This document shows, piece by piece, positions 9,254-18,124 of a stretch of 64,000 nt of DNA. The stretch lies in NCBI GenBank assembly GCA_027493405.1, contig JAOSKV010000006.1, positions 38,694 to 102,693 on the forward strand, given 5' to 3'. This stretch comes from FEB-22 sp003105195 (GTDB lineage: Bacteria; Pseudomonadota; Alphaproteobacteria; Rhizobiales; Xanthobacteraceae). The notes under the pieces are model-generated. The model saw nothing but the letters and a program-made list of their open reading frames with translations, did no database searches and was not told the DNA's origin. The position numbers and the translations under genes were made by a program. Within the stretch, counting starts at the first letter, position 1; each line of letters begins with the position of its first letter.

Positions 9254-10591
9254 ATGATCTCGGTCCTGGCGAACCGGACCTACCGTCATCTTTTCGCCGC
9301 GCAGGTCATCGCCTTGGCCGGCACGGGGCTCATGACGGTCGCGCTGGCGCTGCTCGCATACGATCTCGCGGGGGAGAAGGCGGGCACGGTGCTGGGCACG
9401 GCGCTCGCCATCAAGATGATCGCCTATGTGGGCCTCGCGCCGCTGGTCGGCGATCTCGCGGGCCGCCTGCCGCGCCGTGCGTTCCTGGTGACGCTCGATC
9501 TCGTCCGCGCGGGCGTCGCGCTGGCGTTTCCGTTCGTCGACCAGGTCTGGCAGATCTACCTGCTGGTCGCGCTCCTCCAGTCGGCCTCGGCGGCCTTCAC
9601 GCCGACCTTCCAGGCGACCATTCCCGACATCCTGACGCGCGAGGAGGACTATACGCGCGCGCTCTCCCTCTCGCGGCTCGCCTACGACCTGGAGAACCTG
9701 CTCAGTCCGACGATCGCGGCCGCCTTGATCGGCTTGTTCGGTTTCCACTGGCTGTTCGGCGGCACGGTGATCGGGTTCCTGGCGTCGGCGGCGCTGGTGC
9801 TGTCGGTGATCCTGCCACGCGCCGCGCCCGGGCCTGCGGCACAAGGCGCCGCGCGCAAGATCGGCCGGGGGATCGGAATCTATCTGGCGACGCCGCGCCT
9901 GCGCGGCCTCCTCGCCGTGAACCTGTCGGTCGCCGCCGCCGGCGCGATGGTCATCGTCAACACCGTGGTGCTGGTGCGGGGCCTGCTCGGGCGCGACGAC
10001 GCCGACGTCGCGCTCGCGCTCGCCGCCTTCGGCGGCGGCTCGATGATCGCGGCCCTGGCGCTGCCGCGCGTCCTCGAGCGGTTCGGCGACCGCAGCGTCA
10101 TGCTGCCCGCAGCGACCGCGATGGCCATCTTGCTCACGGCGTTCGCCTTCGTGACGGGTGCGGAGGCGGCCGGCATGCGGTGGCCGGCGCTGCTCGTGGC
10201 CTGGTGCCTGCTGGGTGCGGCCTATTCGGCCGCACAGGTGCCGACCGGCCGCCTGCTGCGGCGCTCTGCGCATGCCGAGGATCGCCCCGCGCTGTTCGCC
10301 GCGCAGTTCGCCTTGTCGCATGCGTGCTGGCTGCTCACCTACCCGCTGGCGGGGTGGCTCGGCGGGACGATGGGAATGACCGCAACGCTGCTGACGCTCG
10401 CCATCCTCGCGGCGCTCGGCGCCGTGCTCGCCTTCCTGGTCTGGCCCGTCGCCGACCCGGACGAAATGCGGCACGAGCATGCCGAGCTGGAGGCGGATCA
10501 TCCGCACCTCTCCGGCGGCGGCCGGATGCACAGCCATGCCTACGTGATCGACGACCTCCACAGGCGGTGGCCGGCTCCGAGCCGGGAATGA
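9254..10591 (+). CDS. MFS transporter with His-rich C-terminal tail
   Basis: A 445-residue major facilitator superfamily carrier with about 12 hydrophobic helices. It begins MISVLANRTYRHLFAAQVIA, as in EntS/NreB-like MFS proteins. The cytoplasmic tail after the last helix is rich in His (HEHAELEADHPHL, MHSHAY, DLHRR), a feature of some nickel or cobalt exporters. The stop overlaps the NicO-type gene by four bases (ATGA), so the two are translated together. A role in divalent metal, probably nickel, traffic is inferred from the tail and the partner gene. Other substrates are possible. Start ATG 9254 is preferred over upstream in-frame codons because homologues begin close to the first helix. 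Confidence 0.75.
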   Translation: MISVLANRTYRHLFAAQVIALAGTGLMTVALALLAYDLAGEKAGTVLGTALAIKMIAYVGLAPLVGDLAGRLPRRAFLVTLDLVRAGVALAFPFVDQVWQIYLLVALLQSASAAFTPTFQATIPDILTREEDYTRALSLSRLAYDLENLLSPTIAAALIGLFGFHWLFGGTVIGFLASAALVLSVILPRAAPGPAAQGAARKIGRGIGIYLATPRLRGLLAVNLSVAAAGAMVIVNTVVLVRGLLGRDDADVALALAAFGGGSMIAALALPRVLERFGDRSVMLPAATAMAILLTAFAFVTGAEAAGMRWPALLVAWCLLGAAYSAAQVPTGRLLRRSAHAEDRPALFAAQFALSHACWLLTYPLAGWLGGTMGMTATLLTLAILAALGAVLAFLVWPVADPDEMRHEHAELEADHPHLSGGGRMHSHAYVIDDLHRRWPAPSRE

Positions 10592-11298
10592 ACGTGCTGG
10601 CGGACATCCAGCAGTGGATCTACGGGTCCGTGGCGGGCCATCTCGACGCCTTCGCGTCGACCGGGAAGCTGGGCGCGGCGCTCGCCATCCTGCCGCTCGG
10701 CATCGTATTCGGCGCGCTCCACGCACTCACGCCGGGGCACAGCAAGCTGCTGCTCGCTTCTTACCTCATCGGCTCCCGTCTGGCGTTGCTCCGGGGCTTC
10801 GCCATGTCCAGCGTGCTCGCCGCGACGCATGTGATGTCCTCGGTTCTCATCGCCATGTTCGCGGTGCACCTGCTCGCGCGCAGCTTCGTCGGCGCGGGGC
10901 GCGCTCCGGTCGTCGAGGACCTCAGTCGCGGTCTGCTGGTGCTGATCGGTCTTTGGTTCGTGATGCGGGCCATCCGCGGCCGCGCCCATCACCCGCGGCA
11001 GGAAGGAACGGCGGTGGGGTTCGTCGCGGGCCTCATACCCTGTCCGTTGACGCTGTTCGTCATGGTGGCGGCGCTCTCACGGGACATCGCCGCCGTCGGC
11101 CTCGCCTTTGCGGGGTCCATGTTCATCGGCATTGCCCTGACGCTGGGCGCCGTCGCCGCGTTCGCGATCCTGGGACGCAACCTGGCGGTCCATGTCGCCA
11201 CGCGCCACGGCAGCTCGGCCGCGAGGATCGCGCGCGTTCTCGACGGCCTCGGCGGACTGCTCCTGATCGTGTTCGGAGCGCTGGAACTGTCCCGTTAG
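10588..11298 (+). CDS. NicO/RcnA-type nickel-cobalt transporter
   Basis: A 236-residue membrane protein with about six helices. The first conserved block reads FGALHALTPGHSK (His45, TPGH 48-51), the metal-site motif of the NicO/RcnA family, and a second block GLIPCPLTLFVM follows. The family moves Ni(II) or Co(II) across the inner membrane, most often outward (RcnA). It is translationally coupled to the His-tailed MFS gene and sits within 8 kb of urease accessory genes, so nickel homeostasis serving urease is the natural reading (inference). Transport direction cannot be told from sequence. Confidence 0.78.
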   Translation: MNVLADIQQWIYGSVAGHLDAFASTGKLGAALAILPLGIVFGALHALTPGHSKLLLASYLIGSRLALLRGFAMSSVLAATHVMSSVLIAMFAVHLLARSFVGAGRAPVVEDLSRGLLVLIGLWFVMRAIRGRAHHPRQEGTAVGFVAGLIPCPLTLFVMVAALSRDIAAVGLAFAGSMFIGIALTLGAVAAFAILGRNLAVHVATRHGSSAARIARVLDGLGGLLLIVFGALELSR

Positions 11299-11331
11299 GA
11301 GGCCGACGTGGATCGGATCAGGGTGGGATCG

Positions 11332-11574
11332 TCACGGCGTGCGGCCGGCGAGCGCGGCGAGCGCGGCGACCCGGACGGTGAGCGGCGAATCCGGGAAGGC
11401 CTGGCGCAGCGCGGCGAGCGCCTTGGCGCCGGATTTGGGATTGGACGTCAGCAGGTGCTCGGCCATGGCGCGGGCGAGCTCGGCCTCGGTGCGGCCGGTC
11501 ATCGCATAGGGCGCGAGCGGCATGTCGCCGAAAGCCTCGGGGCTCACCGACGGAGACAGCGGATAGCTTGCCAT
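11332..11574 (-). CDS. Small conserved-looking hypothetical protein (80 aa)
   Basis: An 80-residue frame starting MASYPLSPSVSPEAFGDMP, with a good AAGGGTGAG site seven bases before ATG 11574. It is mostly helical and Ala/Leu-rich (AELARAMAEHLL, KALAALRQAFPDSPL), with no membrane segment and no recognised domain. The ribosome-binding site and the absence of a competing gene support it. Function unknown. It lies convergent to the NicO gene. Confidence 0.5.
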   Translation of the reverse strand: MASYPLSPSVSPEAFGDMPLAPYAMTGRTEAELARAMAEHLLTSNPKSGAKALAALRQAFPDSPLTVRVAALAALAGRTP

Positions 11575-11681
11575 GGATCTCACCCTTGTCCGCGGGACCG
11601 CCCAGCGACCGATCCTCGCCGTACCCCGTTAACGGCGCGTTAACGATGAATGGCGGATTTCGTTCCAATCCGGCGCGATCT

Positions 11682-12122
11682 CTACAGCAAGCGGGCGAGC
11701 AGCTCGCCGAGCTTGTTCAAGTCGTCCTGAGGCAGCTTGACGCCGACGTGGCGCTCGATCGCGGCCGCATAGGTGTCCCACATGCGCCGCTGCAGGGCGC
11801 GGCCGGCCGGCGTGATCGCCACGAGCTGGCCGCGGCCGTCGTCCGGGCAGGGGGCGCGCGCGACCAGGCCGGCCTGCTCCAGGCGGTCGACCAGGCGCGA
11901 GGTCGAGTACTGCGGCAGCAGCATCGCCTTCTCGAGGTCGAGCGGGCGCAGCGTGCCGTCCGGTGCGCGGGAGAGCTCGAGCAGCGCGTCGTACCAGGCG
12001 AGCGGCGGGAAGCCCGCGGCCTTGAGGTCGCGCTCGACCGCGGCGAGCAGCGCGGTCTCGACGCGGACGAGCCGCGCCCAGGCGGTGACGGCCTCGGGCG
12101 AGGGCTTCTTGCGGGCGGCCAT
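11682..12122 (-). CDS. MarR-family transcriptional regulator
   Basis: A 146-residue winged-helix regulator. The DNA-binding domain spans about 35-110: LAWYDALLELSRAPDGTLRP, LEKAMLLPQYSTSRLVDRLE as recognition region, and the wing DDGRGQLVAITPAGRAL. Dimer helices flank it, as usual for MarR. It is the second of two regulators on this strand. Its target is not evident; the nearest same-strand genes are the small hypothetical downstream and the GntR gene upstream. Confidence 0.85.
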   Translation of the reverse strand: MAARKKPSPEAVTAWARLVRVETALLAAVERDLKAAGFPPLAWYDALLELSRAPDGTLRPLDLEKAMLLPQYSTSRLVDRLEQAGLVARAPCPDDGRGQLVAITPAGRALQRRMWDTYAAAIERHVGVKLPQDDLNKLGELLARLL

Positions 12123-12173
12123 GGCGGGACACTAGCCGGTCGATGCAGCTGCATCAATGCCCGACGGCGGCGC

Positions 12174-12911
12174 TCACGCCGCGACCGTGCCCTCGGCGGG
12201 ACCCGTGAAGGCGTCGGGCTGCGCCGCCGCGACCGCCTCGAGCTCGGCCATCACGGCGTCGAGGTGGGCGGCCATGGCGGCGGCGGCGGCCTCCGGCGCG
12301 TGGCGCCGCAGCGCGGCGACGATCGCCTGGTGCTCCGCGAAGGTCGCGGTCTGCCGCTCCGGGGTGCAGAGCAGGAGGCGCATGCGGTCGAGGCTCGCGC
12401 GCGCGGCCTCGACCGCGCTGCGCACGCGCTCGAAGCCCAGCGCGTCGAGCAGGAGCTCGTGCAGGGCGAGATCGAGGTCGTGGAAGCGGCCGCGGTCGCG
12501 GCTCTCCATGGCGGAGCGCTGGCCCGCCAGCACGCGGTCGAGCTCGGCGAGCAGGGCCGCGTCCGCCTGCGACGCGAGGGCGCGCACCGCCTCCACCTCG
12601 AGCGCGCGGCGGATGAACATGGCCTGGCGGCAGTCGACGATGTCGATGCGGGTCACGCGGGTGCCGCGCTGCGGCAGCACCTCGACGAGGCCCTCCGCCG
12701 CGAGCCGGCCGAGCGCCTCCGAGACCGGAAAACGCGAGACCCCGAGACGCCGGCAGAGCGCGGCCTTGTCGATGAAGGTGCCGGGCGGCAGCGCGAGGCG
12801 CACGATGGCGTCGCGGACGAGATCCTGGATGCGCGGCACGGTCCCGCCGCGCGCCTGGCGCGGCAGCGGCGGCAGGAAGGCGTAGGGCTTTTTTCGGGGT
12901 CGCGGCGGCAT
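12174..12911 (-). CDS. GntR-family (FCD-type) transcriptional regulator
   Basis: A 245-residue FadR/FCD-subgroup GntR regulator. The N-terminal winged helix (about 25-90) reads IQDLVRDAIVRLALPPGTFI and GVSRFPVSEALGRLAAEGLV; the C-terminal all-helical FCD domain contains the His/Asp positions of metal-assisted ligand binding (HDLDLALHELLL, FAEHQAIVAALR). It is divergently transcribed from the UxaA/GarD-family dehydratase 98 bases away, so local control of that sugar-acid gene is likely, with a sugar acid or its product as effector (inference). I could not define the operator. Confidence 0.87.
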   Translation of the reverse strand: MPPRPRKKPYAFLPPLPRQARGGTVPRIQDLVRDAIVRLALPPGTFIDKAALCRRLGVSRFPVSEALGRLAAEGLVEVLPQRGTRVTRIDIVDCRQAMFIRRALEVEAVRALASQADAALLAELDRVLAGQRSAMESRDRGRFHDLDLALHELLLDALGFERVRSAVEAARASLDRMRLLLCTPERQTATFAEHQAIVAALRRHAPEAAAAAMAAHLDAVMAELEAVAAAQPDAFTGPAEGTVAA

Positions 12912-13008
12912 CGTAACATGCTAGTCAGAGGACGGCCGCCGGCACAAGCGCGCGAACGCCCCGCGCGAGCGCGAAACGGCCCGGCGGCGGGCTTTTCCAG
13001 GTGATCCC

Positions 13009-14526
13009 ATGACGCTTGCACGCACGGTCCGCCTCTCTCGCGACGACAACGTGGTGGTCGCGGTCGACGCCATCGCGCAGGGCTCCGGCGCCGCCGGCCT
13101 GACCGCGCGCGAGCGCGTGCCGCGCGGCCACAAGATGGCGGTGGCGCCGATCCGCGACGGCGAGCCGGTGCGCAAGTTCGGCCAGGTCATCGGCTTCGCG
13201 TCGCGGCCGATCGCGCCCGGCGACTGGGTGCACGAGCACAATGTCACGCTGCACGATTTCGCGCGCGACTACCGCTTCGCCGAGGATGCGCGCAACGACG
13301 AGGTGCTCCCCGTCGAGCTGCGCGCGACCTTCGAGGGCTATGTGCGGGCGAACGGCCGCACCGGCACGCGCAACTATATCGGGATCCTCACCTCGGTGAA
13401 CTGCTCGGCCTCGGCGGCGCGCTTCATCGCGCGCGAGGTCGAGCGCTCCGGCATCCTGGCGGACTATCCCGAGATCGACGGCGTGGTGGCGTTCGTGCAC
13501 GGCACCGGCTGCGGGCTCGCGGCCCAGGGCGAGGGCTTCGACGTGCTGCGCCGGACCCAGTGGGGCTATGCGACGCACGCCAATCTCGGCGCCGCGCTGA
13601 TGGTGGGGCTCGGCTGCGAGGTGTTCCAGATCGACCGCATGAAGGACGAATACGGGCTGGTCGAGGGCGACCACTTCCAGACCATGACGATCCAGGCGAC
13701 CGGCGGCACCCGCAAGACGGTCGCGGAAGGGGTCGAGCGGATCAAGGCGATGCTGCCGGTGGCGGCGCGCGCGCGGCGCGAGACGCGGCCCGCCTCCGAG
13801 ATCACGCTCGCGCTCCAGTGCGGCGGGTCGGACGGCTATTCCGGGATCACGGCCAATCCGGCGCTCGGCGCGGCGGCCGACCTCCTGGTGAAGCACGGCG
13901 GCACCGCGATCCTCTCCGAGACGCCCGAGATCTACGGCGCCGAGCACCTGTTGACGCGCCGCGCCGTGAACCGCGCGGTGGGCGAGCGGCTGGTCGAGCG
14001 CATCAAGTGGTGGGAGGCCTATACGGCGCGCAACGGCGGCGAGATGAACAACAATCCCTCGCCCGGCAACAAGGCGGGCGGGCTCACCACCATCCTGGAG
14101 AAGTCGCTCGGCGCGGCCGCCAAGGGCGGGACGACCACGCTGCGCGCCGTCTACGAATATGCCGAGCCCGTGACCGAGAAGGGCTTCGTGTTCATGGACA
14201 CGCCCGGCTACGACCCGGTCGGCGCGACCGGACAGGTGGCGGGCGGCGCCAATGTCATGTGCTTCACGACCGGGCGCGGCTCGGCCTTCGGCTGCAAGCC
14301 GACGCCCTCGATCAAGCTCGCGACCAATTCCCAGGTCTATGCCAGCATGATCGACGACATGGACATCAATTGCGGCGACGTGCTCGACGGCGTGACGATC
14401 GCGGCCAAGGGCGAGGAGATCTTCCGCCGGGTGCTCGGCGTCGCCTCGGGAGCGCGCACCAAGTCGGAGGAGCTCGGCTACGGCGAAGCCGAGTTCGTGC
14501 CCTGGCAGATCGGTGCCGTGATGTAG
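13009..14526 (+). CDS. UxaA/GarD-family sugar-acid dehydratase (altronate or galactarate dehydratase-like)
   Basis: A 505-residue enzyme combining an N-terminal SAF domain (about 1-95, containing GQVIGFASRPIAPGDWVHEHN) with the large UxaA/GarD catalytic domain: GYVRANGRTGTRNYIGI, VNCSASAARFIAREV, HGTGCGLA, GGSDGYSGITANPALG, EMNNNPSPGNKAGGLTTI and MDTPGYDPVGATGQVAGG. The family dehydrates aldonates or aldarates to 2-keto-3-deoxy products with a metal cofactor. The product could feed the downstream FAH-family hydrolase gene, although that lies on the opposite strand. Which sugar acid is used is not visible. The divergent GntR gene is the likely regulator. Confidence 0.88.
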   Translation: MTLARTVRLSRDDNVVVAVDAIAQGSGAAGLTARERVPRGHKMAVAPIRDGEPVRKFGQVIGFASRPIAPGDWVHEHNVTLHDFARDYRFAEDARNDEVLPVELRATFEGYVRANGRTGTRNYIGILTSVNCSASAARFIAREVERSGILADYPEIDGVVAFVHGTGCGLAAQGEGFDVLRRTQWGYATHANLGAALMVGLGCEVFQIDRMKDEYGLVEGDHFQTMTIQATGGTRKTVAEGVERIKAMLPVAARARRETRPASEITLALQCGGSDGYSGITANPALGAAADLLVKHGGTAILSETPEIYGAEHLLTRRAVNRAVGERLVERIKWWEAYTARNGGEMNNNPSPGNKAGGLTTILEKSLGAAAKGGTTTLRAVYEYAEPVTEKGFVFMDTPGYDPVGATGQVAGGANVMCFTTGRGSAFGCKPTPSIKLATNSQVYASMIDDMDINCGDVLDGVTIAAKGEEIFRRVLGVASGARTKSEELGYGEAEFVPWQIGAVM

Positions 14527-14528
14527 TG

Positions 14529-14702
14529 TCAGGCGAGCCTGTCGACCAGGATCCCGGTGCCGCTCGCGGGCGGCGCGCGCGGCGGCTCGGGCTCGTTCGC
14601 CTGCTGTGCCGGCGGCGGGTTTTCGACCGGCTCGGGCGCCGGCTTCGCGGCGACTGCGGTGGTCGGCGTGACGGCGACGACGCCGATGTTCGACACGGCC
14701 AT
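14529..14702 (-). CDS. Small Pro/Ala-rich protein (57 aa)
   Basis: A 57-residue frame starting MAVSNIGVVAVTPTTAVAAK, followed by a Pro/Glu-rich middle (PEPVENPPPAQQ) and ending SGTGILVDRLA. A clear AAGGA site lies nine bases upstream of ATG 14702. The conserved-looking N- and C-terminal blocks joined by a variable proline linker resemble small uncharacterised Bradyrhizobium-type proteins I recall, but I cannot confirm that here. It converges on the dehydratase gene with only two bases between stop codons. Function unknown. Confidence 0.55.
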   Translation of the reverse strand: MAVSNIGVVAVTPTTAVAAKPAPEPVENPPPAQQANEPEPPRAPPASGTGILVDRLA

Positions 14703-14808
14703 GAGAGATCCTTGTCCTCTTGCCGCGCGACTCTAGGGCGTCGCGGCTTAAGGCAAGGTCAGGCGGACCGGTCCATTGCGGGACGATCCGGCAAGCTCCC
14801 GTTCACCA

Positions 14809-15519
14809 TCAGACGGCCGGCGGCCCGATGGTGACGCCGAGCCGGCCGACGCCCGCGACTTCGGCCACCACCCTGTCGCCGGGCACGAGCGCGCCGACGC
14901 CGGCGGGCGTGCCCGTCATGATGATGTCGCCGGCGGCGAGCGCCACCTGCTCGGAGAGCTTGGCGATCACCTCGGGCACGTTCCAGATCATCTGCGCGAG
15001 GTCGCCGTCCTGCTTGACGGTGCCGTTCACCGTGAGGTGGATGCGGCCCCTGGCGGGATGGCCGATCTCGGCGGCGGGCCTGAGCGCGCCGCAGGGCGCA
15101 GAGGCGTCGAAGGCCTTGCCGATCTCCCACGGCCGCTTGACCTCGCGCGAGGCGATCTGCAGGTCGCGGCGCGTGAGATCGATGCCGACGCCGTAGCCGT
15201 AGATGAGGTCGGGCGCCTTGTCGGGCGAGACGTTGCGGCCGCCGCCCTTGAGCGCGACCACCAGCTCCACCTCGTGATGCATGTCCCGGGTGAGCGGCGG
15301 ATAGGGCACGGTGCCGCCGTCCGGCACGATCGCGTCGGCGGGCTTGGCGAAGAAGAACGGCGGGGCGCGCTCGTCCTGGCCCATCTCGCGGATGTGCTCG
15401 ATGTAGTTGCGGCCGACGCACCAGATGCGACGCACCGGAAAGAGCTTGCTGGTGCCCGCCACCGCGAGGGCGGCTTGCGGCGGCGGCGCGATGACGTAGC
15501 GGTCGCTGTCTTGGCTCAT
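14809..15519 (-). CDS. Fumarylacetoacetate hydrolase family protein
   Basis: A 236-residue FAH-fold enzyme. It shows IWCVGRNYIEHIREMG, the metal-ligand block MHHEVELVVAL, GYGVGIDLTRRDLQ, KAFDASAPCG and the C-terminal GDIIMTGTPAGVG, all hallmarks of this hydrolase/decarboxylase/hydratase group. Members act on 2,4-dioxo or acylpyruvate-type substrates with Mg or Mn; acylpyruvase and oxaloacetate-decarboxylase activities are known in proteins of this size. The N-terminus has about 20 extra residues before the fold. Proximity to a sugar-acid dehydratase hints at keto-acid metabolism, which is weak inference. Confidence 0.88.
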   Translation of the reverse strand: MSQDSDRYVIAPPPQAALAVAGTSKLFPVRRIWCVGRNYIEHIREMGQDERAPPFFFAKPADAIVPDGGTVPYPPLTRDMHHEVELVVALKGGGRNVSPDKAPDLIYGYGVGIDLTRRDLQIASREVKRPWEIGKAFDASAPCGALRPAAEIGHPARGRIHLTVNGTVKQDGDLAQMIWNVPEVIAKLSEQVALAAGDIIMTGTPAGVGALVPGDRVVAEVAGVGRLGVTIGPPAV

Positions 15520-15587
15520 CGGGGATCTCGGGTGGGAAACCGGGGCCTGCCGTACCGAGATTGGCCGGGCCGGTCAATGCGCAGCCG

Positions 15588-16175
15588 TCAGTCCCAGCGC
15601 TGCGGCGCGGGCAAGAGTCCCGGCAACGTCGGCGCCTCGTCGGCAAGGCGGACGCCTTCGAGGGTCAGCAGGCGCTCCTTGGTCACGGCGCCGCCATAGG
15701 CCGAGAAGCCGCCGATCCTGCGTCCGGCCGCGAGCACGCGATGGCACGGGATGACGATCGGCACTGGATTGCGCGCCATGGCCTGGCCGACCGCGCGCGC
15801 GACCACGGGCGGGCCGGCCTTGCGCGCGACCTCGCCGTAGCTCGCGGTCATGCCCCAGCCGAGGCTGCGGGTCGTCTCGTAGATCCGCCGGTGGAAGGGG
15901 CTCACGCCGGACCAGTCGATGGGCACGGCCATGAACTCGATCCGGTCGCCGATCATGTAGCTCTGGATGTCCGTGATGGCGCGCCGGACGGGCGGCGGCG
16001 GAAGGTCGGGACCCGCGCTTCCCGATCGCTTCCGCAGCCGCGCCTCGGTCGCGTCGCGGTTCGATTCCGGCAGTTGCAGCCGTGTCAGCCCGGCTTCGGT
16101 CCAGGCGACGCCGCACGGACCGATGGCGGTCTCGAACAGGCAATAGTGCTCCCGCACGGCTGTCTCGGCGCGCAT
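15588..16175 (-). CDS. ogt: Methylated-DNA-protein cysteine S-methyltransferase (Ogt/AGT)
   Basis: Direct-reversal DNA repair protein that moves the alkyl group from O6-alkylguanine to its own cysteine. The 195-residue product has the N-terminal domain and the C-terminal DNA-binding/active-site domain (about 93-175): SPFHRRIYETTRSLGWGMTASYGEVA, then ARAVGQAMARNPVPIVIPCHRV with acceptor Cys144, then the GGFSAYGG loop. Start ATG 16175. The frame stays open upstream through the neighbouring ABC gene, but that is a shadow of the other frame. No Ada N-terminal domain is present. Confidence 0.92.
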   Translation of the reverse strand: MRAETAVREHYCLFETAIGPCGVAWTEAGLTRLQLPESNRDATEARLRKRSGSAGPDLPPPPVRRAITDIQSYMIGDRIEFMAVPIDWSGVSPFHRRIYETTRSLGWGMTASYGEVARKAGPPVVARAVGQAMARNPVPIVIPCHRVLAAGRRIGGFSAYGGAVTKERLLTLEGVRLADEAPTLPGLLPAPQRWD

Positions 16176-16216
16176 GTCCGTCGCCCGGAGTGAGAACCCG
16201 TCCGCAGGATAGCCTC

Positions 16217-18025
16217 TCACCGCGCCAGCGTCACGACCGCGGCGGAGGGCGCGGCCTGCTCGCTGAGCTGCAGCCGGTAGAAGGAGGCGTAGCGGCCGCC
16301 CTTGCGCAAGAGCTCGTCGTGACGACCCTGCTCGGCCACCAGGCCGCCTTCGATCACCAGGATACGGTCCGCGTGCATGATGGTGGAGAGCCGGTGCGCG
16401 ATCACGATGGTGGTGCGTCCCTTGCAGAGCTCGGCGATCGCCTCCTGCACGTGGCGCTCCGACTCCGAATCGAGCGCGGCGGTCGCCTCGTCGAGCAGGA
16501 TGACGGGTGCGTCCTTGATCAGCGCGCGCGCGATCGAGATGCGCTGGCGCTGTCCGCCCGAGAGCTGGAAGCCGTGCTCGCCGACCGGCGTGTCGTAGCC
16601 GGCCGGGAAGCCCATGATGAAGTCGTGGGCGTGCGCGGCCTTCGCGGCGGCGACGATCTCGGCGTCCGTGGCGCCGAGCTTGCCGAGCTCGATGTTCTCG
16701 CGCACGGTGCCGCGGAACAGGTGCACGTTCTGCCCGACATAGGCGATCTGCCCGCGCAGCGAGCCGCGCGACACCGCCGCGATGTCCTGGCCGTCGATCG
16801 TGATCGCGCCGGCTTCGATCTCGTAGAAGCGCAGGATCAGGTTCAGCACCGTCGACTTGCCGCCGCCGGATGGTCCGACCAGCGCGGTCACCTTGCCGGG
16901 CTCGGCGACGAAGCTCATGCCGCGCAGCACCGGCTCGTCCGGGCGGTAGCCGAAGCGCACGTCGGCGAACTCGACGCGTGCGGTGGAGAGCGCGAGCGGC
17001 GGCTCGTGAACGTCGTCCGGCTCGCCCGAAGGGCTGTCGAGCACCTCGAACAGCACCCGCACGCCGACCAGCTGGCTGTTGAGCTCGATGTTGAGGCGCG
17101 CGAGATGCTTGGCGGACGGCAGCGCCAGGAGGAAGGCCGCGATGAAGGAGAAGAACTCGCCGGGCGTGGCGCCGGCCTCCACCACGCGGTAGCCGCCGTA
17201 GATGATCGCGCCGGCGATCGCGAAGCCGCCGAGCGTCTCCATCAACGGGCTGGCGCGGTTCGCGACCCGCGACCATTTGTTGGACTCGCCCTCGATGTCG
17301 CGGACGCTGGCGTCGAGCCGGCGGTGCATCTCGTCCTCGAGGGTGAACGCCTTGACCACCCGGATGCCCTGCAGCGCCTCCTGCATGGTCTCGATGATGC
17401 GGGCGTTGAAATCGAACTGCTTGCGGGCGATCGAGCGGATGCGGCGCACCAGCTTGCGCAGCAGGATCATGGCGGGCGGCACCACCAGGAGCGTGATCAG
17501 GCAGATCACCGGGTCCTGGACGAACATCACGGTGACGAGCCCGATCAGCGTGAACAGGTCGCGGCCGACCGCGTTGATCAGCAGGTTGAGCGACTGGCTC
17601 GCCGCGGCCGCGCCGGTGGTGAGGCGGGCGATGAACTCGGAGGAATGCCGGTCGGCGAAGAAGCTCAGGTTCTCCTTCAGGAGCTTGTCGAACAGCTGGC
17701 GCTGGTTGCTCGCCACCACCTTGTTGGCGACGCGCGAGAGCAGCACCGAGTGGCCGTAGGTCGCGGCGCCGCGCACGGCGAAGATCAGGACCGCGAGCAG
17801 GCCGACCGCGACGATGCCCGGGAAGCTGCGGTGGACATAGGCCTGGTTGATGATGTCGCCGAGCAGATAGGCGGAGATCGCGGTCGCACCCGCGGACACG
17901 CCCATCAGCACGAAGGCGACCGCGTAGAGGCGCCGGTGCGCATAGGCGTGCTCGACCAGCAGCCGGCGCACCATGGCGGGCGTCCCGTAGGGATCGGCGA
18001 ACAGCGACTGGAACCAACCTGACAT
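16217..18025 (-). CDS. msbA: MsbA-like ABC exporter (fused permease and ATPase)
   Basis: Half-size type I ABC exporter, 602 residues. The six-helix transmembrane domain occupies about 30-320 and the ATPase about 348-585 with Walker A GPSGGGKST (384-392), signature LSGGQ (488-492), Walker B ILLDEATAALDS and switch His in IAHRLST. As a homodimer such proteins flip lipid A-core LPS or related lipids across the inner membrane. The assignment to lipid A rests on overall similarity and the nearby LPS cluster, so a multidrug or polysaccharide exporter is possible. ATG 18025 is preferred; an in-frame ATG 81 bases upstream would add an Arg-rich leader. Confidence 0.82.
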   Translation of the reverse strand: MSGWFQSLFADPYGTPAMVRRLLVEHAYAHRRLYAVAFVLMGVSAGATAISAYLLGDIINQAYVHRSFPGIVAVGLLAVLIFAVRGAATYGHSVLLSRVANKVVASNQRQLFDKLLKENLSFFADRHSSEFIARLTTGAAAASQSLNLLINAVGRDLFTLIGLVTVMFVQDPVICLITLLVVPPAMILLRKLVRRIRSIARKQFDFNARIIETMQEALQGIRVVKAFTLEDEMHRRLDASVRDIEGESNKWSRVANRASPLMETLGGFAIAGAIIYGGYRVVEAGATPGEFFSFIAAFLLALPSAKHLARLNIELNSQLVGVRVLFEVLDSPSGEPDDVHEPPLALSTARVEFADVRFGYRPDEPVLRGMSFVAEPGKVTALVGPSGGGKSTVLNLILRFYEIEAGAITIDGQDIAAVSRGSLRGQIAYVGQNVHLFRGTVRENIELGKLGATDAEIVAAAKAAHAHDFIMGFPAGYDTPVGEHGFQLSGGQRQRISIARALIKDAPVILLDEATAALDSESERHVQEAIAELCKGRTTIVIAHRLSTIMHADRILVIEGGLVAEQGRHDELLRKGGRYASFYRLQLSEQAAPSAAVVTLAR

Positions 18026-18124
18026 GCGGTGTCGAGCCTGACCCTCGGGAAAGCGCGATCGCGCGCCGCCCGGCACGTTCCTGCCCGTCCGGGACGGCCT
18101 TTTCAAGTCAAAACGGTCGCCGGA

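Noticed and set aside
11629..13021. Plus-strand open frames across the MarR and GntR genes
   Set aside because: Both regulators are complete on the minus strand with clear helix-turn-helix motifs; plus-strand frames are low-complexity.
15588..18017. 809-codon frame joining an ABC exporter region to the alkyltransferase
   Set aside because: Only the last 195 codons (Ogt) are real; the rest is the wrong frame of the MsbA-like gene.
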